Part shown: positions 1-5,678 of the stretch, in pieces | Numbering within the stretch: the first letter of the stretch is position 1 | Layout: each line of letters begins with the position of its first letter | Assembly (NCBI GenBank): GCA_029287275.1 | Contig: JARFRL010000270.1 | Coordinates: 1-6,634, forward strand | DNA: 6,634 bases | Direction of reading: 5' to 3' | Origin: Pontiella desulfatans | GTDB lineage: Bacteria > Verrucomicrobiota > Kiritimatiellia > Kiritimatiellales > Pontiellaceae | Program-made: the position numbers and the translations under genes | The notes under the pieces: model-generated | Database searches by the model: none | What the model was told of the DNA's origin: nothing | Seen by the model: only the letters and a program-made list of their open reading frames with translations

Positions 1-2800
1 CGCGCGTTTCGAGCTGGCGGAAAACGAAGTCGCGCTGAACGCGAAGCTGGCGAAGGCGTTGAACGTCGGCGTGGGCGACGAGGTTTCGCTGCGCGTCGAG
101 AAGCCGAGCCTGCTACCGCGGGAAGCGCCGCTCGCGGCTCACAGCGACGACCAGTCGGCGCGCGGCCGGTTCACAGTGGCGCGGATTCCGGGTCCCGACG
201 AGCTGGGGCGTTTCAGTCTCCCGGCGAATCAGGTGGTGACCCACAACGCGTTCGTGAACGCGGCCTGGCTGGCCGACCAAACGGAGCTGAGCGGAAAAGC
301 GAACCTGTTGCTCGCGGCGGCGGACCAAACCGCGGCGCTGGCGGAGGTGTGGACGCCGGACGACTTCGGCCTGCGCTTTCGCGCGGAAGGCGCCGCGGTT
401 CAACTGGAATCCGATGGCGTTTATCTCGAGCCCGAGGCCGCCCGCGCCGCGCGCTCGATTCCCGGCGCTCAAGAATCGTTGACCTATTTGGTGAACTCCA
501 TCGCGAAGGGCGCCGCCTCGACGCCTTATTCCTTCGTGCTCGCGGAGCGAAACGAGGCGCTGGGCGACGATGAGATCATCATCAACCGTTGGCTCGCGGA
601 CGAGCTCGACGCCGACGTTGGCGACGCGGTGGAGATGAAGTATTTCGAGCTGATGACGGGATCGTTTTACGTGGAGCGCGCTCGATCGTTTCTCGTGCGC
701 GAGGTGGTGGAGATGGAGACGCTGGCGCTGGATCTCGCGCTCGCGCCGCGTTTTCCCGGCTTGACCGACGTGGATCGGTGTTCGGATTGGAACGTCGGAA
801 TTCCGCTGGAAGAGGAGCAACTCGAGGACGCGGCGAACGAGGCCTATTGGAACCAATACAAGCAAACGCCCAAGGCGATCGTGACGCTGAAGGCCGGCCA
901 GGAAATGTGGTCGAATCGCTTCGGAAGTCTGACGGGCGTTCGGTGGTTTTCCCGTTCCAGCGCGAAGATGGATTTTCGTGAACGCTATGATCCGCGGGCG
1001 GCGGGGTTCTTTTTTCAGCCGGTTCGGGAGCAGGCGTTGGCCGCGGTGGACGGCGCGATGGATTTCGGCCAGTTGTTCATCGGGATGAGTTTTTTCCTGA
1101 TCGTGGCGGCGTTGATGCTGACGGGCTTGCTGTTCGTCTTCGGCGTTCAACGGCGCGCCGAGGAGATGGGCGTGCTGCTCGCGACGGGCTGGCGACCGGC
1201 GACCGCCCGGAACATGCTTTTGTTGGAGGGCGGCGTGGTCGCGTTGGCGGGCTCGACGCTCGGCGCGTTGGTGGGCGTCGGCTACACGCGGTTGTTGATT
1301 TTCGGGTTGGCCAACTATTGGACCGGCGCGGTCGCGAACTCCGCGATTGAGCTGTTCGTCGATCCGAGCACGGTGGTCTCGGGCATGGTCGCGAGTTTCG
1401 CGTGCGCGCTGGCGTCGATGGCGATCGCCGTGTGGCGGCAGACCAAGCATCCGGCCCGCGAATTGTTGATGGCCGATTTCTCGCAGGAATTCCAATCGAT
1501 GGAGCAAGGCGCCGCGGATCGTCGGGATCGCGGCCGCTATGTCGCCCTCGGGCTGGCGGAGGCGGCGTTCGGCGTCGCGGGCTGGGCGCTGACCGCGGAC
1601 GTGAAAAGCGTGACGACGCCGTTCTTCGGGGCGGGATCGCTGTTGTTGATCGCGGGCGTGTTGGCGTGCGGTTCCCTGGCGCGGCGCGGCCGGCGCGCGA
1701 AACCGATGACGAATCTCGGGGGGTTGGCGACGCGTAACGCGACGCGGCGCGTGGGGCGCAGCTTGACGGTGATTGGTCTGCTCGCCTCGGGCTGTTTTCT
1801 GGTGTTCGCGGTGTCGGCGATGAAGGAGGACATCGGCGCGCACGCGGCGGAGCTTTGGTCGGGCACGGGCGGTTTCGAATGGTATGGCGAGTCCACGCTG
1901 CCCATCCGCGAGGAGATCGGCGCGGTTCGACTACGGGCGCGGGACGGCGACGACGCGAGTTGTCTGAACCTGAACCGCGCGCGGACGCCGCGGTTGCTGG
2001 GCGTGGACCCGAACGCGCTGTCGGCGCGAAAGGCGTTCATCGCGGACGACGATGTTTGGCGGTTGTTGAGCTTGGAGTCGCCGGACGGCGCGGTGCCGGC
2101 GTTGGTGGGGGATACGGACACGGCGATGTGGGGCCTCGAGGCCGCGGTGGGCCCGGTAAAGGGCGATGTGTTGGACTACGTGGACGCGGCGGGACGGCCG
2201 TTCAAAGTCAAGCTGGTGGGCAGGCTGCCGATGCGGCTATCGGTTTTTCAGGGCGCGCTGTTGATCGCCGAGAAGGATTTCGGCGCGCGGTTTCCGGCGG
2301 AGGAGGGCTATCGGGTTTTCCTGATGAACGAGCCGGTCGAGGGCCGCGCCTTCGAGCGGGCGGGGCTGGACGTGGTTCGTTCGGTGGATCGACTGATGGA
2401 GTTCTATGCGGTGGAGTCGACCTATCTGGCGATGTTCCTGGCGCTGGGCGTGATGGGGCTGGCGGTGGGAAGTCTGGGCATGGGCGTGGTGGTGGCGCGC
2501 AACGCGCTGGACCGCCGGGCCGAGCTGGCGCTGTCGCGCGCGGTGGGCTATCAAGTGGCGGATGTTCGCAAGCTGCTGTTCCTCGAGCACGGGGCGTTGA
2601 TCGCCGCGGGGTTGGGCGTGGGGCTGGTTTCGGCGGTGGTGGCCATGGCGCCGGCGTTGTTCATCTCGCGGTCGCGGGTTCCGATCGGCTACCTGATCGG
2701 CCTGTTCCTGTTCGTGGCGGCGGTTTCGATCGCGTGCGCGGCCGCGGCGGTGCTGATCTCCTCGCGCGGCGACCCGCTGAAGGGCCTGCGAAACGAATAG
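1..2800 (+). CDS. FtsX/MacB-type ABC transporter permease, two FtsX domains (5' partial)
   Basis: Inner-membrane permease of an FtsX/MacB/LolCE-type ABC exporter, a family that drives extrusion or lipoprotein release using a separate ATPase. The frame is open from base 2, so the true start and the first membrane helix lie upstream; TTG at 59 is not the start. Two periplasmic MacB-like stretches occur early, each with a LAxxLxxxVGD-type segment (near bases 44-90 and 590-640). Three hydrophobic helices follow (about 1072-1143, 1217-1312, 1367-1436), then a two-helix linker (1538-1597, 1619-1681), a helix at 1763-1822, a second periplasmic domain (about 1830-2410), and three final helices (2414-2488, 2576-2677, 2690-2760). 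The FtsX signature RRAEEMGVLLATGW (from base 1151) recurs as DRRAELALSRAVGY (about 2510-2550). The layout fits the ten-helix class. No ATPase lies in the window, and the substrate is unknown. The family call is firm; the specific role is open. Confidence 0.93.
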   Translation, partial: ARFELAENEVALNAKLAKALNVGVGDEVSLRVEKPSLLPREAPLAAHSDDQSARGRFTVARIPGPDELGRFSLPANQVVTHNAFVNAAWLADQTELSGKANLLLAAADQTAALAEVWTPDDFGLRFRAEGAAVQLESDGVYLEPEAARAARSIPGAQESLTYLVNSIAKGAASTPYSFVLAERNEALGDDEIIINRWLADELDADVGDAVEMKYFELMTGSFYVERARSFLVREVVEMETLALDLALAPRFPGLTDVDRCSDWNVGIPLEEEQLEDAANEAYWNQYKQTPKAIVTLKAGQEMWSNRFGSLTGVRWFSRSSAKMDFRERYDPRAAGFFFQPVREQALAAVDGAMDFGQLFIGMSFFLIVAALMLTGLLFVFGVQRRAEEMGVLLATGWRPATARNMLLLEGGVVALAGSTLGALVGVGYTRLLIFGLANYWTGAVANSAIELFVDPSTVVSGMVASFACALASMAIAVWRQTKHPARELLMADFSQEFQSMEQGAADRRDRGRYVALGLAEAAFGVAGWALTADVKSVTTPFFGAGSLLLIAGVLACGSLARRGRRAKPMTNLGGLATRNATRRVGRSLTVIGLLASGCFLVFAVSAMKEDIGAHAAELWSGTGGFEWYGESTLPIREEIGAVRLRARDGDDASCLNLNRARTPRLLGVDPNALSARKAFIADDDVWRLLSLESPDGAVPALVGDTDTAMWGLEAAVGPVKGDVLDYVDAAGRPFKVKLVGRLPMRLSVFQGALLIAEKDFGARFPAEEGYRVFLMNEPVEGRAFERAGLDVVRSVDRLMEFYAVESTYLAMFLALGVMGLAVGSLGMGVVVARNALDRRAELALSRAVGYQVADVRKLLFLEHGALIAAGLGVGLVSAVVAMAPALFISRSRVPIGYLIGLFLFVAAVSIACAAAAVLISSRGDPLKGLRNE

Positions 2801-2803
2801 CGC

Positions 2804-3100
2804 TTACGCGTCGATGATTTCCTCAAGCGTCGCCATGATCGCGGGGACGTCGTCGAGCGTGACCGCGGACAGCCAGATTTGCTGGGGATAGATCATGATG
2901 TTCGGCCCCGCTTCGCACACGCCGAGGCAACTGGACTCGGATACGCGTATGAATGGCTTCCAGCCGCGTTTTTTGACTTCATCTTTCAGAATGGGTTTCA
3001 AGTCGGGGTTGACGCCGTCGCCGCAGGATTTGCGCTCGCCGCCGCGGGTTTTGACGCAGAGGAATAGATGGGCTTTATAGGGCGTTTTCTGATTCTTCAT
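2804..3100 (-). CDS. Thioredoxin-like [2Fe-2S] ferredoxin (98 aa)
   Basis: Small cytoplasmic electron carrier of the thioredoxin-fold [2Fe-2S] family (as in Aquifex Fd4 and the NuoE/HoxE-type domain). The four expected cluster ligands are Cys15, Cys26, Cys58 and Cys62, spaced C-x10-C-x31-C-x3-C, and the last pair lies in the characteristic SSCLGVCEAGPN segment. About 98 residues is the normal length for a stand-alone member. I start it at the ATG at 3100 because a strong AAGGAG lies 6 bases upstream; an in-frame TTG at 3163 would add 21 residues and has no such site. It ends 3 bases from the convergent permease gene and is divergent from the histidine kinase operon. There are no hydrogenase, Nuo or formate dehydrogenase genes nearby, so the redox partner is unknown. 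The fold is confident; the pathway is not. Confidence 0.92.
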   Translation of the reverse strand: MKNQKTPYKAHLFLCVKTRGGERKSCGDGVNPDLKPILKDEVKKRGWKPFIRVSESSCLGVCEAGPNIMIYPQQIWLSAVTLDDVPAIMATLEEIIDA

Positions 3101-3106
3101 GATCGA

Positions 3107-3114
3107 CTCCTTGG
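3107..3114 (-). promoter_or_regulatory. Ribosome binding site of the ferredoxin gene
   Basis: On the minus strand this reads CCAAGGAG, a near-ideal Shine-Dalgarno sequence 6 bases before the ATG at 3100. It decides the start in favour of the 98-residue protein over the longer TTG-initiated frame. Confidence 0.8.
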
Positions 3115-3127
3115 AAAACAATAGGCC

Positions 3128-3133
3128 GTTATA
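3128..3133 (-). promoter_or_regulatory. Possible -10 element of the ferredoxin gene
   Basis: The minus strand reads TATAAC, five of six matches to the sigma-70 -10 consensus, about 28 bases before the start codon. That would leave a leader of about 20 bases that holds the Shine-Dalgarno sequence. I see no good -35 hexamer at the usual spacing, so this is a weak call based on the -10 alone and on position. The site sits in a locally AT-rich patch. Confidence 0.25.
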
Positions 3134-3208
3134 ATGATCATCGATTCGGGGAATTAAAGACAAATGGGCCGCGATTTTTCGGGGCGCTTTTCCGCTCGGC
3201 CGCGAAGA

Positions 3209-3238
3209 TTGACCGCGGCGGATCGTTCAGGGTACATT
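3209..3238 (+). promoter_or_regulatory. Candidate sigma-70-type promoter of the kinase-regulator operon
   Basis: TTGACC (3209-3214, five of six to TTGACA) and TACATT (3233-3238, four of six to TATAAT) are separated by 18 bases. Transcription would begin near 3245, giving a leader of about 50 bases before the GTG at 3294. It is the best housekeeping-type match in the divergent region in this orientation. It is a consensus match only. Confidence 0.45.
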
Positions 3239-3246
3239 GTGAACTT

Positions 3247-3273
3247 GGGCGAGCGTTCGCGGCAGTATCGCCC
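3247..3273 (+). repeat. Short inverted repeat in the kinase leader
   Basis: GGGCGA (3247-3252) and TCGCCC (3268-3273) are perfect 6-base inverted arms around a 15-base spacer, which itself contains GCG-TT-CGC. It lies just downstream of the predicted transcription start and ahead of the ribosome binding site. It could be an operator or a small leader hairpin. Six-base GC-rich arms can arise by chance in this composition. Confidence 0.3.
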
Positions 3274-3280
3274 GCCGTTC

Positions 3281-3288
3281 AGGAAGGA
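3281..3288 (+). promoter_or_regulatory. Ribosome binding site of the histidine kinase
   Basis: AGGAAGGA ends 5 bases before the GTG at 3294. This purine-rich Shine-Dalgarno supports the non-ATG start; there is no competing in-frame ATG until well inside the protein. Confidence 0.65.
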
Positions 3289-3293
3289 ATCGC

Positions 3294-4622
3294 GTGTTTG
3301 GGAAAACCGACCATCATGAAGAGCCGTCCGCGCCTCCGCCTCCCGCGGGCGTGTCGGAGATTATTTTCCGGGTTTTCGATGAAAAAGGGCGCTCGCGGCA
3401 CAACTTCGTGTCTCGGGGCGACCAGGACGAGGATGATTCCTTTCAATATCTGAACGATCCCGACCGAGCGTTTTACAGTCATTTGATCTCTGAAGCGTTG
3501 GCCACCCGCGCGTCCACCTCCGTCTCGTTTTCTTATGGAAAAGGGCGAAACAAGTATCTTTACGTGCTGCCCTATGAACGCAAATGGGGGAAATGGCGGT
3601 TCGCTTGCCTGCAAGTGACAACGGCGCGGCCGGACCCCGACGCGGGCGCGTCTCAGTACGTCAGCGCGCTGTTCGAGAATCGGGTTTGTTTGTTGCTCGT
3701 CGACGCGCGCGACTTCGTGCTGGCCGCGGGGGCCAAGGTGCCGGCGCCGTTCGGCCACGCGGCGGAAGGTCTCATGGGAAAAAATCTGAGCGAGCTGTTC
3801 TCGCCGGCGGATCTGTCCATGATCAACTCCTGCTCGCCGGATTCCAACGAGGCCATTCTGAGTTGTGTTTTCTACTGTCTGGATGGGGGCCGCCGCGATG
3901 TTGAGGTGAAGAAGTATTCCGCCGCGGATGGGCACTCGCTCTTTTGCGTTTTCGACGTGACGCGGCCGCAGTTCAACGAGGAGATCACGCAAATCAGCAC
4001 GCGCGAGCGCCGGAGAATCGGGCAGGACCTTCACGATTCGATCGGTCAGGTTTTGACGGGCATCAGCCTGCTGAGCCGCTCGCTCGCCAACGGGCTGGAG
4101 CGCGACGGGAGCGCGTCGAGTCAGGACGCCGCGCAGATATCGGACCTGGCGGACGACGCCAGCAATCAGATCCGGCAAATCTCCCGCGGCCTGATGCCGT
4201 CGGACGTCGTGCGCCGCGGCCTCTTCGCGTCGTTGCTCGATTTGGCCCGCGTCACGACCGACAGTTGCGGATTGCTTTGCGAGGCGACCTTGGACGAGAG
4301 TCTGGAGTTTCCCGACGGCGCCGTGGAGACGCACCTTTTCCGGATCGCGCAAGAGGCGGTCAACAACGCGGTGCGGCACTCCGGGGCCAGTCGGATCGAT
4401 ATTCTCGTCGAGGAAGACGCGGGCATGCCGAAGCTGGTGATTCAAGATGACGGGCATTGGCGAAACATCATGGAAAACGCCGGCGGAGTCGGGATGAAGA
4501 CGATGCAGTACCGAGCCTCGGTGATCAACGGCCGCTTGAATATCCAGAAGAACGAGCGCGGCGGGACGGCCGTGGAGTGCCGGTTGGAAGCGGAAGATTT
4601 AATGGAAACAAAGGTGATTTGA
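3294..4622 (+). CDS. Soluble PAS-containing HisKA_3 sensor histidine kinase (442 aa)
   Basis: Cytoplasmic sensor kinase of the NarX/DesK (HisKA_3) class, which autophosphorylates a histidine and passes the phosphate to a NarL/FixJ-type regulator. Residues 1-120 form an N-terminal region I do not recognise, including a strand-rich segment around 75-110. A PAS-like domain follows (about 124-225). The dimerisation helix holds RRIGQDLHDSIGQ with phospho-acceptor His247, and D248-xxx-Q252 matches the DxxxQ motif tied to phosphatase activity in this class. The ATPase domain has the N box around RIAQEAVNNAVRHS (350-363), a G1 segment DDGHW (385-389) and a G2 segment GGVGMKTM (397-404). G1 is odd because Trp389 replaces the usual second glycine of DxGxG. 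No membrane helix is visible, so the signal is probably intracellular. It begins with GTG. The stop is 2 bases before the regulator's ATG, so the two are cotranscribed. Nine cysteines are present. Confidence 0.93.
   Translation: MFGKTDHHEEPSAPPPPAGVSEIIFRVFDEKGRSRHNFVSRGDQDEDDSFQYLNDPDRAFYSHLISEALATRASTSVSFSYGKGRNKYLYVLPYERKWGKWRFACLQVTTARPDPDAGASQYVSALFENRVCLLLVDARDFVLAAGAKVPAPFGHAAEGLMGKNLSELFSPADLSMINSCSPDSNEAILSCVFYCLDGGRRDVEVKKYSAADGHSLFCVFDVTRPQFNEEITQISTRERRRIGQDLHDSIGQVLTGISLLSRSLANGLERDGSASSQDAAQISDLADDASNQIRQISRGLMPSDVVRRGLFASLLDLARVTTDSCGLLCEATLDESLEFPDGAVETHLFRIAQEAVNNAVRHSGASRIDILVEEDAGMPKLVIQDDGHWRNIMENAGGVGMKTMQYRASVINGRLNIQKNERGGTAVECRLEAEDLMETKVI
4612..4618 (+). promoter_or_regulatory. 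Ribosome binding site of the response regulator
   Basis: AGGTGAT, complementary to the 16S 3' end, lies within the last codons of the kinase gene and ends 6 bases before the ATG at 4625. This sets the regulator start and discards the upstream in-frame extension into the kinase gene. It suggests translational coupling. Confidence 0.65.
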
Positions 4623-4624
4623 TC

Positions 4625-5308
4625 ATGGCCGCGGAAAAAGAAGACCTCAAGAAAAGCAAAGTGTATCTGGTGGATGACCATCCCATCGTGCGTCAAGGCC
4701 TGATCAAGCTGATCGAACAGGAAGACGCGCTCGAGGTGTGCGGCGAGGCCGGAAGCGCGGGGGAGGCGTTGGCCGAGATTCAGAAGGTCGGTCCCGACGT
4801 GATTCTGGTCGATATCTCGCTCGAGGATTCCAACGGGCTCGAGCTGATCAAGACCATCGACGATCTGGGCCTACGCATCCCGACGCTCGTGCTTTCGATG
4901 CACGACGAGTCGCTCTACGCCGAGCACGCGCTCAAGGCGGGCGCGAGCGGCTACGTCATGAAACAGGCCGCGGCCACCACGCTGATTCAGGCGATCGAAA
5001 AGGTGCTGGACGGCGAGATTTACGTCAGCAAAACCATGTCTTCTCAAATGTTGAAGCTGGCTTTTCGCGGAAATGGGGAAAGACCGCGTAGTGGAGCGGA
5101 AGCGCTCAGCCTACGCGAGCTCGAAGTTTTCGACCTGATCGGGCGCGGAAACTCCACCCGCGAGATCGCCGAGCAATTGAGCCTTAGCGTCAAAACAATC
5201 GAAACCTATCGCGCCCACATCAAAGACAAACTTCATCTACGCAGTGGTACCGAACTGATGCAACGCGCCGTGCATTGGGTGGAGAACGAATCGCACCGCG
5301 TTTCGTGA
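4625..5308 (+). CDS. NarL/FixJ-family response regulator (REC + LuxR-type HTH, 227 aa)
   Basis: DNA-binding response regulator, the expected partner of the kinase directly upstream. The receiver domain (about 11-128) has the acidic pair Asp17-Asp18, phospho-acceptor Asp63 (ILVDIS), switch residue Ser91 (VLSMHD) and Lys113 (GYVMK), so every catalytic position is intact. After a linker of about 30 residues comes a LuxR/GerE helix-turn-helix (about 160-220), with the LSxRELEV opening and recognition region SLSVKTIETYRAHI. A length of 227 aa is typical of the family. It is cotranscribed with the kinase, with 2 bases between stop and start. Targets are unknown; the long non-coding region immediately downstream is one possible place to look. 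It has no AAA+ domain, so it cannot itself activate sigma-54 polymerase. Confidence 0.95.
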   Translation: MAAEKEDLKKSKVYLVDDHPIVRQGLIKLIEQEDALEVCGEAGSAGEALAEIQKVGPDVILVDISLEDSNGLELIKTIDDLGLRIPTLVLSMHDESLYAEHALKAGASGYVMKQAAATTLIQAIEKVLDGEIYVSKTMSSQMLKLAFRGNGERPRSGAEALSLRELEVFDLIGRGNSTREIAEQLSLSVKTIETYRAHIKDKLHLRSGTELMQRAVHWVENESHRVS

Positions 5309-5358
5309 GGCTATCGTTGCAAGGTGCTTGTTTGGAGTGATAAACGTTAATAAGCCTC

Positions 5359-5391
5359 CTTAAACCCTTGGTTTTTAGTCGGTGATTTTTT
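5359..5391 (+). terminator. Weak candidate terminator of the kinase-regulator operon
   Basis: AAACC (5362-5366) and GGTTT (5370-5374) pair around a 3-base loop, with outer C-T/A-G pairs across a T mismatch. A T run at 5386-5391 follows after about 7 bases. The stem is short and AT-rich and the T run is not adjacent, so efficient Rho-independent termination is doubtful. It is the best candidate between the two transcription units. Confidence 0.25.
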
Positions 5392-5430
5392 ATCGGGGAC
5401 GCTCCCAGTTCAGGTAAGGGATTCCCCGAT
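5392..5430 (+). repeat. Perfect 8-base inverted repeat with inner stem
   Basis: ATCGGGGA (5392-5399) and TCCCCGAT (5423-5430) are perfect inverted arms separated by 23 bases. Inside them TCCC (5403-5406) pairs with GGGA (5418-5421), leaving an 11-base loop. Arm centres are 31 bases apart, about three helical turns. As DNA this suits a paired binding site about 200 bases upstream of the sigma-54-type promoter, a usual enhancer distance. As RNA it is a two-tier hairpin. No T run follows it, so it is not a standard terminator for the + strand. Confidence 0.5.
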
Positions 5431-5494
5431 GACCGCGCTTCCGTTTTCCCCAGCCCATCCCTAGGGGTTTGTTCCATGTTTCTTTCAGCGATGG

Positions 5495-5517
5495 CCTGTC
5501 TTGCGGGATCCGACAGG
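5495..5517 (+). repeat. Perfect 6-base inverted repeat, possible operator
   Basis: CCTGTC (5495-5500) and GACAGG (5512-5517) are perfect inverted arms around an 11-base spacer, with arm centres 17 bases apart. The site lies about 110-130 bases upstream of the -24 element of the secretin promoter, a position suited to an activator or repressor dimer. The function is inferred from symmetry only. Confidence 0.35.
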
Positions 5518-5625
5518 AGGCGTAACCTTCCCATTGTTCCCTTCGTCATCTATGGGGAATTCCGCGTTTGATTCGCGACGGAACAGGGGTAGTAAATAAG
5601 ACTAATTAGCGGCCGGTAAGCGGAG

Positions 5626-5642
5626 TTGGCATATAGGATGCT
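5626..5642 (+). promoter_or_regulatory. Candidate sigma-54 (-24/-12) promoter of the secretin gene
   Basis: The segment reads TTGGCA, then seven bases, then TGCT. The invariant GG (5628-5629) and GC (5640-5641) have exactly the 10-base separation that sigma-54 requires, and TTGGCA agrees with the extended -24 consensus. The weaker positions after it do not all match. Transcription would start near 5653, giving a leader of about 26 bases that includes the ribosome binding site. Sigma-54 control is well known for type IV pilus genes in several Gram-negative bacteria. TTGGCA could also serve as a sigma-70 -35, but no good -10 lies at the right distance. Confidence 0.5.
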
Positions 5643-5665
5643 TGGTTGGTGCATACGGTTTAATT

Positions 5666-5672
5666 AAAGGAG
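5666..5672 (+). promoter_or_regulatory. Ribosome binding site of the secretin gene
   Basis: AAAGGAG lies 6 bases before the ATG at 5679 and 9 bases before a second in-frame ATG at 5682. Both starts are usable; the first has the more typical spacing. Confidence 0.8.
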
Positions 5673-5678
5673 AAAACC

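Larger units (their letters stand above)
5309..5678. other. 370-base gene-free regulatory region before the secretin
   Basis: No convincing gene lies here. It is visibly less GC-rich than the flanking genes and contains a weak terminator-like hairpin just after the regulator, two perfect inverted repeats (5392-5430 and 5495-5517), small palindromes (CCCTAGGG at 5459-5466, GGAATTCC at 5556-5563, CTAATTAG at 5602-5609, TTTAATTAAA at 5659-5668), a sigma-54-type promoter match and a strong ribosome binding site. I did not recognise a known riboswitch, tRNA or other catalogued RNA. It is long for a simple promoter and may hold several operator sites or an unannotated small RNA. Confidence 0.6.

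Noticed and set aside
113..1843. Long minus-strand frame of 576 codons opposite the permease
   Set aside because: Its product is an Arg/Gln/His-rich string with no domain, the usual antisense shadow of a GC-rich gene. The plus-strand frame has clear FtsX motifs and helices.
1855..2817. Plus-strand frame of 320 codons overlapping the permease
   Set aside because: Gly/Arg-rich product with no domain, overlapping a well-supported gene in another frame.
2801..2829. CGCTT/AAGCG inverted arms at the convergent junction as a terminator
   Set aside because: Five-base arms with a 19-base spacer and no T run on either strand; too weak to call.
3130..3135. Perfect TATAAT on the plus strand in the divergent region
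   Set aside because: The nearest -35-like hexamer, TTGGAA at 3111, is only 13 bases away, and the resulting leader to the kinase would be over 150 bases; probably part of the minus-strand AT-rich patch.
3101..3163. TTG start giving a 119-residue ferredoxin
   Set aside because: The extra 21 residues precede the conserved fold, there is no good ribosome binding site, and the strong AAGGAG lies before the internal ATG.
3279..4457. Minus-strand frame of 392 codons opposite the kinase
   Set aside because: Arg-rich composition and no motif; the plus strand encodes an intact kinase over the same bases.
4457..4624. Longer start for the response regulator inside the kinase gene
   Set aside because: The extension has no domain and overlaps the kinase ATPase region; the ATG at 4625 has its own Shine-Dalgarno and gives a normal-length protein.
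5220..5549. Minus-strand frame of 109 codons over the regulator 3' end and intergenic region
   Set aside because: No recognisable domain, overlaps the conserved HTH coding end, and no convincing Shine-Dalgarno before it.
5309..5678. Cyclic-di-GMP riboswitch or other known RNA element before the secretin
   Set aside because: I looked for the conserved core segments of the cyclic-di-GMP-I class and did not find them; no tRNA-like or other familiar RNA pattern either. A covariance search would be decisive.
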